Of a stretch of 64,000 nt of DNA, positions 1 through 12,240 are shown in pieces. Origin of the DNA: Casuarina equisetifolia (taxonomy: Eukaryota > Streptophyta > Magnoliopsida > Fagales > Casuarinaceae); the NCBI GenBank assembly GCA_028551475.1, contig CM052357.1:10277931-10341930 (forward strand). Reading direction: 5' to 3'. The number at the start of each line of letters is the position of its first letter. Within the stretch, counting starts at the first letter, position 1. The position numbers were made by a program, and so were the translations under genes. Under the pieces are notes generated by a model, which did not search any database, was not told the DNA's origin, and saw nothing but the letters and a program-made list of their open reading frames with translations.

Positions 1-3000
1 CTTTATCTTTTAGTACAGTGGATGTTTTTCAATTTCAAGCACTTCCTGTTGCTTCATTATTTTTCTCTTTAAAGATGTAAAGATAGGAAAAAGTCAGACA
101 AATCTAAGTTGTTATTGGGTGGAAAGAAATGCATGCATTACCCATTCCAACTAGGTAACAACCTGTCGCTCTATCAACACTATTAACCAAAAAGCACTGG
201 TTGAGAAAGCAATCAAAGGTTACTAAAGATAAGGAAGCTGAAAGCTACAAATTTAATGGCAATCACAACTTATTTTGCCCCAGTCAAATAAGAGACTGAT
301 ACATGGCAAGTGGAGCCAATGTGAGAAAAATTGCCGAGTCCAACATTGCTGCTATCCCCAGCGGATTGGAACATTGGAACATAGGAGTAATATCTCTAGT
401 TCCTTTTCCCAGTCATGTCATTCGCGTCATGCGAAAATGTTTGGGATGTTTTGAAGGAAGGGGTGGGGGGTTTTGTTTCCGAGTGCTTTTGTGTTCCTAC
501 TGTGTCCAGACAAAAGTCAAGTGGGTTACATGGCAAGAGGATGGGAATCATGAAGTTGTGTAGATTCGGTCGTGCCTGGTTGGGAAGTGGGGTGTTTTGT
601 GACAGAGAAGAGTGTGAGAGAGTAGCAATGCGGTCAAGAGGTTCTTTGGGGTCCCCCGCCATTGGCATGCTTGTATAGTGAGGTGTCGGAAGGGTTTGTC
701 TCTCCCTCTCACGCTTACGCACACATTCTCTTCAACGTTTACAGAGTTACGGTACATTTGGAAAGCCTAAAGGCAAAAATCTTGTATTGCAGTGTAAGGC
801 TCTTATCCAATATATACTTCAGCATAGAATAAAGTCAGTTTAGACTACAACATTATGTTAAAAGATTCAATTCAAGAATTAAAAGGTCTTTCTCTTATTT
901 AAACTACACTTCAAAGGTTTTATTTTTTAAAGTGACACTTTCGTTTTGTATATAAGTAAGATTCAAATTTTATTGAGTAGAGTTTGTGGAAATATATGGC
1001 GGTCTTTTCTAATCATCTTTTTCAAATAAAACAAATATTTATGAGGAGGTTCCATGTATGTTAGAATCGTACAAACGAGAATCCATCCCCCCCTCTCATC
1101 CACTAAATGTCTAAATTACTTGTAGTCATCATTATTAACAGATCAAGAACGATGACTTTCATGTTTCCTCTTTTGTAAACCCAGGATTTTCCTTTTGACC
1201 CCCGGACCAACTTTAACTTGATTCTGGTATGAGTAACCTTAGCCGGCTTTATTTGACTGGTCTTTCTTTTTTTAACTGCTTTAAAAGTTGACCGGTTAGT
1301 AGAGTAATCGTCTGTGTGGAAAGTTTTTTACATATTGAAATATGGATGCTTAACTATGGTGATGCCTTGAGCCCTGCGCAAAATCAGAGTTCTTTTACAT
1401 GTTATTTGGGCATATGCAGGTTGTCTCATGTCGATTCAAGTAATTCTTGTGAATCTATGAAAATGTAATAAGCTTGAAATAAAACCATGCTTGAAATCAT
1501 TTCCAGAGGGCAAGAAATTATATAATTATAATAGCATTGTGTGTGTTTGTGTTTTATTATGCATCGACATCCATTAGCAGCACATGACATTCTTACTAAC
1601 CCTTTTTGGCTGAGTGCCTTGAATCTAATTTCTTAAAGTGCATGTATAGACAAAGCGCAAAGATCGAGAATTAAGACCACTTTAAACGAGTATGACAGCA
1701 ATTTGTTTTTTTCGTTGTTAGTCTTCTAATTCTCCTTTTAAAAAAGACTCTGTCCAAAGAGCCTCGATATTTGTTTTCTGCTCCAGATGATGAAGCATAC
1801 CGAACCAACATCTTTCAAATATTAATATTTTCTTTTCTTTTCCCATGGTCTTTCCAAATGCCGAACAAATAGCTGGACCTTTCTTTTCACGAGTACTTTA
1901 GCTTTTAGACACTTTCCGGGAAGCAACGGAAATATTGGCTCTGTAATAAGTTGATCGAAACTGATACAAGTTAAAAACCGTCAGTCCACCCGCAGACTTG
2001 CCCTCAGAGTGTACTTCACGAGGACCCATTCAAGCCATCACAAAACAACCCCCCTAGGTTAATTTAGTGTAACTTCTCACCGTATCTTTCATTTCAATTC
2101 TGTGAATCATCACTTGTCTACTTAATTCATACATATTTTCCATTTTTCGCCTTTAATGTTGATTCCACTTAAGGAGTAGCTTGCTTCTGTAAAGAGGAAC
2201 TTTACGTGTTTGTTTGAAGTATGGCAAATCTCGAATGGTGACTATACCTCAGGAAGCAGCATTCAACTCTTCGCTAATCAGATATTGTTGTGATTCGTTG
2301 GCTCTTAATTTGGTTTCTTTTCATTTGAATATATGGTTGTGTGTGTGTATTTAATATGTCTGTTAAAGCGAGTGGGCTAATACCTCCCTTGTTTCTTTTT
2401 GTTATCTTGTCAGATTCTCGAGATAATTCGTTCACACCATTAAGTGCATCATTACTTTGAAAACACGAAGGTTTCAATCACCTTCTCAGCCCTCATCCAA
2501 AAGTAGAAGGAAGCAAGAAAATGGTAGGGAATCAAAATCCCTGAGAGAGAGGAACTTTAAAGGTTTTCCTGGAAAGAGCCCTTAGATTAGACTTCCATAA
2601 GAAGCGATTCTACGCATCATGAAACAATCAGCCCGTGTTAGTGCAGTATGGACTCTCAATGTTAATGTGTTTCTCTTCTTTCTTTCTTTTGCTTCTCTCT
2701 CTTTTTTCATTTTTTTTGCGGGGAGAAGAGGGAGAGGAGGGGAAGAGGTGGTGTGTTGTTGTGGGGGATGTTGGTTGGTTGTTACGTGCATATTAACATC
2801 CGGACATATGAATCTTGGGACTATCAGACAGGTCAGGTTAGTACCTTCCGTTATTTCTTTTTCTTGCTTCTCATGCAAGTTGTCTTGAGGAGATCCAAAT
2901 CATAACTTCACCATCACCTAATTATATAACATGAGGCTTCCATCATTTTTTCGTAGCTAGCTCCGAGAAAAAAAGAAAGAAAGAAAGGAAACAGGAAATA

Positions 3001-3100
3001 TTGAATCCAAAAGCAAAATACAGAGGGAGAGGGAGAGAGAGGAGGAATTTTAAGTCTTCTTTACAACTCACTACTATATGTAAATCTCCAAGATAATCCC
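1..3100. other. Intergenic sequence without a recognisable gene
   Basis: Short open frames between 303 and 757 on both strands overlap each other, have no recognisable domain, and do not look coding. Two purine/pyrimidine-skewed patches occur: a C/T run into a G/A run at about 2,676-2,755, and an A/G-rich tract at about 2,966-3,046. No tRNA, retroelement domain or exon pattern was recognised. A diverged, intron-rich gene end could be missed by eye. Confidence 0.5.
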
Positions 3101-3536
3101 TATTTTCTGTGAAAAATTCCTCACTTTATGTCAATCTTTTACGACTTTAAAATCCTCGTATGCTCATTCAACGCAAAGACTTCATCTCTAACTTTTATCT
3201 TTCATGGGCAAATACAATCTCCTTTGCCGAAAATGGTACTCACTATTGCCTCTTTCTTTGACTTAAAGAAGATTAGCTTCACAAGTAGTGCTTGGGGTTG
3301 GAGCATATGGATTCTGAAGAAGAAACGCTAGAATTTTAAGGAGAACCAATCGCTTGAACTAGAAAACCTCCTTTGAGGAAACCAAAATAACTCTTGATCA
3401 TGCACATTCACAATACACAACCTATGGCAAACTGCATCTATTAGATCAACAGCTCCTTCCTAGCACAAGCCCAGAATTACTTTACCATATCGGTCCTGAT
3501 ATCCAAACACCTTGTCCTAAGAAAAACTGCCTGAGA

Positions 3537-3809
3537 TTAAACAGAAGCGGCCACGACAAGACGCATTTCGCTTGTTAAAAAGGCCATGACAATCAGAACA
3601 ATCATGATCAAAGCCGGGATGGCTAGAAGTATCAACGGTGGTGGTGGAAGTGGAGGCAGCATTAGTGGAAGTACCAAAAGCGATACGGTAACCACAGCCA
3701 AAACCATAACTGATATAAGGGTAAAATACCTGAGCATAAAGGCCTGCGCCAGCTGATTCTTCTCGCTTCCGATCAAACGCCACCGTGCATCCACTTCATG
3801 CGCCTTCAT
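3537..3809 (-). CDS. OSR1-like: ARGOS/OSR-type small membrane protein
   Basis: The single-exon frame encodes 90 residues. Residues 1-27 are polar. They are followed by a hydrophobic helix (about 28-50), the proline hinge LPPLPPPP (51-58), a second hydrophobic helix (about 59-78) and a short tail. Two helices around an LPPLPPPP hinge are the signature of the plant-specific OSR domain of ARGOS, ARGOS-LIKE and OSR1/OSR2. Known members are endoplasmic-reticulum proteins that promote organ growth and dampen ethylene signalling. The length is close to that of OSR1 (about 88 residues) and shorter than ARGOS (about 106). The start is the first ATG in frame and opens the polar N-terminus. A TATA box lies about 190 bp upstream. 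No stop or frameshift interrupts it, so it looks functional. The subfamily assignment is inference. Confidence 0.78.
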   Translation of the reverse strand: MKAHEVDARWRLIGSEKNQLAQAFMLRYFTLISVMVLAVVTVSLLVLPLMLPPLPPPPLILLAIPALIMIVLIVMAFLTSEMRLVVAASV

Positions 3810-3997
3810 TCGTCATCCTCCATTGCCAACCAGGCCTTTCCTCGTTAACCAGCCCTGAGAGAATCCGTGGTGGTCGTGGGTGGAAGAAAAGCGCCGACCA
3901 GAAGCCAGAGAGTGGGAAGCGAAGAGAATTCTGAGAAGGAGGAAAGGGTTGGAAAAAGAGGTTTTGGCAGCGAACCAGGAGGAGAAGGGAGGGAGAA

Positions 3998-4004
3998 TTA
4001 TATA
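3998..4004 (-). promoter_or_regulatory. TATA box of the ARGOS/OSR-like gene
   Basis: On the minus strand the sequence reads TATATAA within CCATATATAATTC. It lies about 190 bp upstream of the ATG at 3,809. This would put transcription start near 3,965-3,970 and leave a 5' leader of about 160 nt. The surrounding leader (3,810-3,990) is GC-richer than the flanks, as is usual for a plant 5' UTR. Confidence 0.5.
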
Positions 4005-4009
4005 TGGTA

Positions 4010-5400
4010 GAAGGTGAGAACGTATGGTGCAGTTACCGGTCTTAGTCGTTGCCAGTCAATGTCGGACACCGCTCTTTAATGTCTTGGTTCAGCCAACCGA
4101 AGGACAATTTTCCTTGCACAACTAATGACTTTGTGATTATTCCACAACCAGGGCCCATTTGATATTTCCTTTTTTATTTTATTTTATTTTATTTTATTTC
4201 TAGATTTTCAGTAACCTCTAGATACGTGTCCCCAGTACCCTTCGGAAAAATGAGAGATAAGACGTGATCCATAAGAGAAAAGAAGATTGAAAAGGATTGT
4301 CGGTAATGAACTCGAATCATTAAGGAAAAAGTTTCATTCCAAGCCATCTTGTCGTTAGATTACATGCTTTTTTTTTTTAATTAAAATACAGATATTTTAG
4401 GAAATACAAGAGAAGAATATTTTTAGGGAAAATTAAGATGAAAAAGTAGTTCCTGACAGAGCAGATATATATTTTTTTTTGGCTCTATGATGGCCTTACA
4501 AGTGTCTTGGTCTCGTAAAGATTTTCAAGAATTAATTACCAAACTTCATCAAGATTGTCCTATTAATATAACATTTCAACCACAATAAAATTAAGACAAG
4601 GAAAATTCATACATCTATGGACTTTAAGATTTAATAAAAATTTAAAATCTGCTAATTATTTTATCCCTTTTGAAAATTTTCTCAGTCAAAAATATTGAAG
4701 AAGAAAATATGTTCAGCTAGTTTCACCGCATGTGAGGATTTTAGAAATAAAATTAGCTAAAAAATATAAAGTATTAATAAAATTTAATATTGTAGAAATT
4801 AAATGTTAAAATATTAAAGACTTCAAATTTTTATTTTTGTAGAGAAATTGCATTGCTATGATTTTTAAATATTTTTATCATAACACATTTCTTTTTATTT
4901 TACTTTGTGTTATCTATATCCTATCGATTTCAATATGTTTCCAACCGACATTTTGAACTGAATTTTTTTAATAAAATTCTATCATAATAATATCTAGCTT
5001 AAGTTAGATTAGTGATGTACATGGTATTGTAATGTTTTCAATTTATTCAATCGGACTTCACGGTTTTGGATTTCATGTCATTCTTTGATCACAGTTCTTA
5101 TATCTTACTTGAAAAGAAATTGATTAATTAGAATTCAAGCTTTCTCATGCTCTGTATAGAATCTAAAACTGATATATTGGGACCAATATTTACGTTTCTA
5201 TAAGAGAAAAATATTTACGCTTCTCTGGGAAATTATTTAGTACCTTTTTTACTTTAGTTAATTTTTATTTGACACCTAAAAACTCTTAACTACTTCATTT
5301 TCCCTTCTTTGAGTTTTTTCTTCTCTTTACCTCGCTCCCCGTGGCATAACTTGCTTCCTTTGTTTCAAACAATCTAATTCTTTTCTCAATGTCTTGTCCC
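4010..5400. other. AT-rich intergenic sequence
   Basis: Contains a short (TTTTA)n tract at about 4,168-4,200 and several poly-A/poly-T runs. No coding frame, LTR or RNA gene was recognised. The GC-richer start is the promoter side of the ARGOS/OSR-like gene. Confidence 0.5.
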
Positions 5401-5402
5401 TC

Positions 5403-5621
5403 TATAACATTCCACAAGCCAGAGCAAGAGAGAAGAGCAAAAATAATCAAGGTATCGCGTCTAGTGGCTGGAAGTGCATGACAAGTCCAAGAATAAAGAC
5501 CATTTGAATTCAGACTCAAAAATGGTCTTTATTCTTGGAATTGTCACTCACTTTTCTAGTCATTTGACGCGATCCCATGATTATTGTTGCTTTTCTCTCT
5601 TGCTTGGCGTGTACAATGTTA
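5403..5621. repeat. Foldback: inverted repeat with arms of about 100 bp and a 14-nt loop
   Basis: The left arm (about 5,403-5,505) and right arm (about 5,520-5,621) are inverted copies separated by about 14 nt. The tip of the stem is perfect for roughly 20 bp (AAATGGTCTTTATTCTTGG and its complement). The whole stem is about 80 percent paired by eye, with small bulges. The first 45 bp or so of the arm recur at about 7,945-7,992, so the arm derives from a dispersed repeat. It could be two fused copies of a repeat in opposite orientation, a foldback MITE, or a long-hairpin small-RNA precursor. Confidence 0.7.
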
Positions 5622-5779
5622 CGTCTGCCTCCCTTTACAATATCCTTGCCCTCATGGTTAGCAAGCGGGTAAGGAAGCTTCGTGTGCTCAACGTCTTCCC
5701 GCATGGTGTATGCAAGAGAAAGACCATCCTAGCTGACAAAAATTTCTTCTTTCTTTTTCCTAATATGATTTTTTAAGAC

Positions 5780-7190
5780 TTAATTTCTTAACACATCTAT
5801 TGTATATGGTTTCAATGGAATTGTAGACATGTCCAAAATAAAGGTATTGAAATATCAATCTTATTAATTAAAATTAGAGTATCTCTATTTAGAAATATTA
5901 AATCCTTTTATTACTAAAATTTTGTTGTATCACAACTAAAAATTTCAAACACAATTTTTTCTTAGATAAACTGGAGTGATATATTAAACTCTTAAACCTT
6001 TGTATTTTCTTATTCTTTGATGAATAAACTCACATCTTCATTACAAAAAAAAAAGAAAAGTAAGGATCTCATATTTTCTAAGAAGCTATGTAATCTTGAT
6101 TCAACCTAATTGGATTATCCCTTTTTTTTTTTTCTTAAAAAAAGGAACGTGAAAAGTAGGATGCAGCTTAGCTCCCTCCAATAATTTTAGTTTATAAACC
6201 ACCCACCCAATTCTTTCCATAACTTCAAAATGTCGATAAAACCTTTGTGCTAATTACATATTTATGCGTAAGACAATGGAAAGGCTGCAATATGGTTGGA
6301 GGCAAAGCTAGGAAAAGGTCTCCTACATCAAATTGCATCTCAATTATAGGCTAGATGTCAAACATATGGGCTCAAGAGTCCTCAATCATTGTGCTTCCAA
6401 CATTTTTTTTTGTTCCTTGAAGATCCAAGAGATATAAACTTCTCCCTTTGTAGAAAATTAGTGACATCACATCAAAGACCCCCACTTTTCAATGTATCTC
6501 CGTTAGCTATAAGGACTTCAAAGTTTTCTTCTATAGTTGGCTTGATCCCTATTCTTTTGCTTGCTTCTCTACTTATAAAATTTTGTGTACTTAAAAAATC
6601 TACAAAAAACACAACTAGATGCCAAAATTTTTAATAATGTCATTTACCTTCATGGTTTAAGTGTATGTTTTACACTATTTGGGTTTGTTTAGCCCAACAT
6701 TTCTCTTATACTTAAATAGAACTAACCGTCAAACTTATAGTACTTTATGTGTAGTAGAGTGTAATGTTTCATGCTCACCCATTGCTTAATGTGAGACTTT
6801 GTGTTCCTAAGAATAAATTGTAGAAAGGGATTTAAATGGACCTAGTGCAAATTAGGCCCTGTGGCTTAGCTCAAGTGTCTGAGCCCAAGTGGTTAGCATA
6901 GTGTATTAAGAGGTATTAGATAATAAGATAACACCCTGGCTATCAATAATTACTTTTGGCCTAGTGATAATGTCTAATGATCCTTAAAATTAATATTGAA
7001 AAAAGATTGTAGGTTTAAGACTTGACAAATGCTAGGGGGAAAAGGGGACTGTTATGAGTTTTCTTAGTTGGTATTTTTCTTGTACTCAAATGAGATTAAC
7101 TATCCAATCTACAATACTTAACACATAGTTAGATGTAGTGCTTCATGCCCATCTACACTTTGTGCAACGATGTTTAAAGTATAAATTTTT
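5780..7190. other. AT-rich intergenic sequence with a diverged direct repeat
   Basis: Two stretches, about 6,700-6,795 and 7,075-7,165, are diverged direct copies; both run from a CTT.TACTNAAAT motif to a TTCATGC motif. They may be old LTR or TRIM remnants, but no primer-binding site or coding domain was found between them. The rest shows no gene. Confidence 0.35.
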
Positions 7191-7204
7191 ACTTCTTGCT
7201 TTAT

Positions 7205-7770
7205 AGGGCCTAGCAAGACCAAGTTTTGCTAATAGGGATATATGCTTCCATGCTTGAGCTTCTATAATGGATTCTTTTAGTCCACTAATGAACACTCACT
7301 TCATGTTCTAGGGATAAGGAACCCACTCGTAAAAGGAAACATTCATATGTTGATCTATATTCTTCCATTGTTCCTTGTTAGAGTTTTGTCAAATCTCCAA
7401 GGAATTCTTGATACCTTGTAGGCCTATAATGTTTTGTCTACTCGCTTGCCAATTAAGTCCACAAATGACGACCTGCATCAACTTCCTCTTCATATTTTGG
7501 AAAATCCAATTTCATCACTTTGGGTTTACTAGTTCCAAAAACTATAAATTAATTCCCATCGTTGCTAGAATGACAATTGGATGTTTTGTCCTTCTCCCCT
7601 AATTGTTGGCATATTGTCACTCCTATTAGCATTCATGGTCACAATAACCTACTACATCATCTCCCTCATCTGGTCTATCTTCTTAGTGTTGTCAATGTGA
7701 TCATGAGAGCTCTGCAAACTTTCTGCCATCTTTAGATCACTTGTTGCATGTCAAATTTCTCCAATACCAA
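7205..7770 (-). mobile_element. Decayed Ty3/gypsy gag fragment with primer-binding-like site
   Basis: Minus-strand translation with frame shifts gives gypsy gag features: a PKVMKLDFPKYEEE segment, then GPTRYQEF..LTKL, then GTMEEY..YECFLLRV. These match the retrotransposon gag order of plant gypsy elements (LDFPKF, YEDP..LTKLRQ, GTVEEY..FE.LL.RV). A degenerate primer-binding site, TTGGTATTGGAG on the minus strand, lies at 7,759-7,770 at the expected 5' end. Several stops interrupt the frame and no pol was seen. The 5' LTR should lie to its right (about 7,775-8,050); no matching 3' LTR was identified. Confidence 0.55.
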
Positions 7771-8254
7771 ATTGTTATGACCTCGGGTCTGTAAGCAAAT
7801 AGCGTGTCTCTTAGTTTTGAGTATTGGATCGATATCAAGAAAGACGAGGAAAACTAGTTTCTACTTACAATGAAAGTAGTACATTTACTACTTTATCTCT
7901 GTCCAATCTTTATTCCCCACGTTACCTAAGCTTCGGCCATTTGAGTTTATATGGTCTTTATTCTTGGAATTGGCACACACTTTCCTGGTTACATAGCTAT
8001 AATTGAATTATAAAAGGCCTGCTACCAACTGTTAAAAGTTTATGAAACAGCGAAACCAACGTTGACAGTGGTGAAGAAAGTTTATGTGCTTAAAATGATA
8101 GTGATAAGATTGACAAAGCTAAATATCTTCCTTTTGGTGTAAAAAATTTTCTCATAGCACCACAATAAATGGCCTTAACATGCATTTTGATGCAATTGGC
8201 ATTAGTAACACTACCAAGTACCCAAACAAAAATAAAATTAGTACCGCATTAGGA

Positions 8255-10150
8255 AAGTTCTTATAAAAATGGGAAGCTATAGCAACAGATATTGAAACCA
8301 AGCAACTACAAGCACACCAAACAGAAGATTTAAAGGTGTTGGGGTAGAATATCACTATATCCACCATCACCGACGGTAGCCCTGGTCGCCTTCTCCATTA
8401 CCACTTTCATTAATCAACCAGCAAAAGTTACAAAAGTCATTTTTCTTAAGGTTAAATGAAGCCCAATCAAAACGACATTGTTTCACTCTAAGGGAAAAAG
8501 ACAAAACATAAAAGATTATAATACTATCTTCAATGCCTACAAACATTCCATGTATGTCTTAAGGGGAAAAATGTTGCCCCTGCTATTTGTTACATAAATA
8601 TAATAACCAGGACAACAACCCCGTACTATAATCGGTTGCTGTGTATAGGACTCTACCTATGACAGAAGTTGAACAAAACCTCTTCTCCTCTATGTTCAGC
8701 ACCTTAGTCAACATTTCAACTATATGTTGGAAAGTATGATTCCATGGAATAATCGGTACAACAACCCTGTACTATAAGCGGTTGTTGTGTATAGGACTCT
8801 ACCTAAGACAGAAGTTGAAAAAAACCTCTTCTCCTTTATGTTCACCATCTTAGTCAACATTTCAACTATATGTTGGAAAATATGATTCTTCCCTAGCTTA
8901 ACGAATCCATTTCCACTTCAGATCTAATGAAGTGATACTTAAGCTGAATTGTTTTGTTCTCAAGCGCTTCGGATGAAAATCTTGTATTAAGCTTAGCTCA
9001 TCTTTATCATAGGAAAGAGAATATCGTTTTCTAGCTAATGCCTGTTATCCTTGAGCAACTTGACCAAATTCTATGTTTGATTGGTTATTAAGGAGTCGTA
9101 ATCCTCATTCATATCCTCCTGATGTCAAAGGCCAAAGCCTTATTGCACTGTTTTAGGATTCCCCCACTAGTATAAAATATTTTGGAGGCGCTGGATGAGC
9201 CACACCCACTAGTTGATTTTTGCCTAGTGTCCTGATTAAGGATTGTATCGACAACCTCCTTATAATTGAACCTCCCTCTACAACCCTTCGCACCAATCAT
9301 GTTCATAACCAAAGGATCACAATTTATGGCAGAGTAGACAAGAAAACCAATGCTATCAAGTGATCTTCATAGAGCCGGAAACCTTTAGATCTTGATTCAA
9401 AAACTATAAACTCGTTAGGTGATCTTGTATGCTCCAGAACTCATTGGCTACATACTTAAAATCTTGCACAATCTATAAATTTGATTTAGTGGTGAAAGGG
9501 CTTCATACATTTCAAAAGTGCATCCATAACTTTCTTGGTAGTAGCTTAATGGGCCATATTGGCTGCCACTAAGTCATGAAGACAAAAACGAACTATCTTA
9601 AGAGCCTTCCTAGCAATAAGCTCAAATTTATCTATGGTCATCGTACGTGGAGATTCTTGCCACCCCTTTAGTTTAGTATACAAGTGCTAATTTCGATTAA
9701 TTAGATTCTTCGTCTTCGTCTTTCACAAATCAAAATTAGTCCCATTGAATTTCTCAATATCAAACCCAATTTTTTACATTTCAAACCTTTCTAAACTTCA
9801 TAAAAAAACTTTTATTCAATGATTTTGAGTGGATTTCATCCAAAAAGCTTTCAAACTCCAGCCAAGCTTTAATACCACTTGTTATTAAAACGGTAAGCAA
9901 TATCAACAAAACAGAACCACACATAAGAGTTCTTAAGGTAGTTTAGGTTGAAAATCCCTATGTCCACTGTCACTATTAGAAGCTATGGTCACTTTTTTCT
10001 ATTAATATTTTGACCAATTAACCCAACAATATTAACAAACAATTTTCCTTAAGGTTCAACATGAAGTCCTACAATACTATCCATAACGCCTATAAAAATT
10101 CTAGGTGTCTAGTAAGGGGCAAAAAGGTATCTTTCTCCCCCCTCCGATTG
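8255..10150 (-). mobile_element. Internally deleted, decayed Ty1/copia element
   Basis: Two diverged direct repeats, about 8,255-8,595 (3' LTR) and 9,880-10,150 (5' LTR), flank a short interior. Directly inside the right repeat, the minus strand reads TGGTATTAAAGC (9,866-9,877), a degenerate Met-tRNA primer-binding site. A copia gag start follows with the segment EKFNGTNFDL and interrupted downstream gag. At about 8,880-9,000 the sequence resumes as the C-terminal RNase H side (pattern K.IQLKYHFIRSEVEMDSL). Protease, integrase and most of the reverse transcriptase are therefore deleted. The frames contain stops. LTR ends were judged by eye and may be off by tens of bases. Confidence 0.6.
8602..8893 (-). 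repeat. 146-bp tandem duplication inside a copia remnant
   Basis: Two head-to-tail copies (about 8,602-8,747 and 8,748-8,893) are about 90 percent identical, with period 146. On the minus strand each copy carries the copia pol C-terminal pattern MLTKMV...K, so the end of pol was duplicated within the element. Confidence 0.75.
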
Positions 10151-12240
10151 TACTTAGATGAACAGGTTAACTCAACATTAGAACCTTACTAGGGAAATAG
10201 AAATACAATGATGTTCGGTACCATAAAATAAATACTATGATAGAGAGGGAATTATGAAAGGATAGTGTTAGAAAAAAGATAAAAAAGTTAAGTAGTTATA
10301 ATTAAAAAGGAAAAAAAAATATAAAGTTGATGAACATGTCAAGGTTGTTGAGTAAAAACACGTTTTCCTTGCTTAGGAAAGTCTAGGCCTACAGGGAAAT
10401 TTCAACTAAATCTATTATCTTTAAAAAAATTCTAACAATTTGCAAGTAAACGGATACCAAATTCAAATACTAATTGTACTCTAGATATCCCTCAGAAAAG
10501 TAATCAAATTATAATTTCACTTTTTATCTCTCATCAAATACAAATTTTCATCTCGTAGGACCCAGACAAAAGCAAAGTATAATAATATATGACTACTTTT
10601 CTGATGTCGTGTTTGTAATGGTACAAAATAAATATGATTAAATAAATGGATTTATTTTTTAATTCTAACACTTAAATTCAAATTTTATTTTTTGTCCAAA
10701 GTATTTCGTAGACGCCACTCATATGAGACAGTTTCAAAATAACAAGTCAATGAATAAATTTTTTTACCATGATCTATGACATGACTTAAAAAATGTTTAT
10801 AAAAATTTGATGTATAAATAATGGCCGTAATTTTTGAAAACCTCTCTCTCTCTCGTACTCAGTACAAAGTGTGGCATAAAAAACCACCAGAAAAAAAAAG
10901 GGAAAGAAATCATAGAAAACCAGGTCGGACAACAAATGGGACAGGCTTTGAAGTTTCTGAACCAGTTAAATTGTCTCGGCTTAGAGTCCCTATCTTCTCA
11001 CCCGAAAAAGCGTGGCTGCAGGGTTCAAATGATTTCTCTTCATTTCATTGGGTATATTTGTTATTTTAAACTTTCCCAGTTCTTACATTTTCAAGCGGAT
11101 CAACTGTGTTACGAGATGGACCCTTTTTTCACATATCCCCTTTCGCAATGTTCGAGCAAACAGCCAAGAAAAAATCTTCATATTCTATATTAAATTTATC
11201 AGAAACATACAAGCAGTCCACGTTCACGAATTCTTATGTCATTTTTGCGAGTCATGTCTCCGCGCAGATACAATGCTTGAGATTTCCCATTGCCGTCACT
11301 TTCGTATCCCTTTCTTTTCCTAATGTTTAAAGACATTCAATGGCTGGGCCAATGTATCGCTTTAGCTAAGGAGGTCATTTTCAAACTACTATAGCTGGAA
11401 AATCATATTAAAAGAGTCCGTACAGTAAAAGGACAGTAAAATGCCCCTCACAGATCCATGCATATTTTTCAACTTACAACTTGGAAGTTACATATTCATG
11501 CATATCATAATGACAGGTTGCATCAGCCACTAAACTGGGATGAAAGCTAAGGTCAGCTTCACTTTTAAGATATTAAATCTAACGGGGCAAGACATCCCCC
11601 CTTGACCCTTGGTAATCAAAGTTCCCCATCCTAAAAGCACAAAAAGCCAAACACAGTAGAGGATGCACTTCGTGGTGTGACAACTCTTCGAAGTGGTGGA
11701 TTATTATGACGACAAAGCCAGGCTGGTCCTGCGTTGCTCTTGCTAGTTAAGATTGATGTAACACCTTTCTAATTTCGCGCACCCGCATTTATCTCTTGCA
11801 ACTCTCTCTGTGATCCTAAAATTACGTACTGCCTTTGACAGGTTTAAGAAAAGAAGGGAAATAACTTTATTTTGTTTTCACTTTTTAACTCCCGACTTTG
11901 TCTTAGTAATTACATTTACTTGAGCATGAAATTGATTTAACGTCTTTCTTTATCTTCTGGATCATCTTTGTCTCCCTTTAGTGCACAAGGCGAACTAGCT
12001 TTGTTGTAGAAGTCAACAGCTTTGATTTTAAGGCAATATTCAGGCTCCTTGACAGATAGTCACAAGAAGTTTATACCAGGACGACACGACTCTTACGGTG
12101 TCTACTCAAGCACAAAGCAACCTAATGCTATCTTTGAAAAATGGTATCGAAACTAACGAAGATAAAATAACAAATATGACTCGAATTACCATCATCAGAT
12201 GCATTCATATTTCCTCAAATGTGATTGAGTTTGAGATGAA
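10150..12240. other. Intergenic sequence without a recognisable gene
   Basis: The stretch 10,820-11,340 is less AT-rich and has overlapping frames of 74-119 codons in all three plus frames, but none shows a known domain or wins over the others. No LTR, LINE or tRNA signal was recognised in the rest. Confidence 0.45.

Noticed and set aside
2582..2888. Overlapping frames of 89 and 98 codons on opposite strands
   Set aside because: They are produced by a purine/pyrimidine-skewed low-complexity tract and show no domain.
3517..3783. 88-codon minus-strand frame over the ARGOS/OSR gene
   Set aside because: Other-frame shadow of the real gene; it lacks the LPPLPPPP hinge and membrane helices.
6860..7030. 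tRNA-like or SINE-like A-box and B-box motifs (GGCTTAGCTCAAGTG, AGGTTTAAGACTTGA)
   Set aside because: The spacing is too long for one promoter, no cloverleaf forms, and no A-tail or target duplication was found.
10821..11330. Four overlapping plus-strand frames of 74-119 codons
   Set aside because: No frame dominates and none has a recognisable domain or exon signals.
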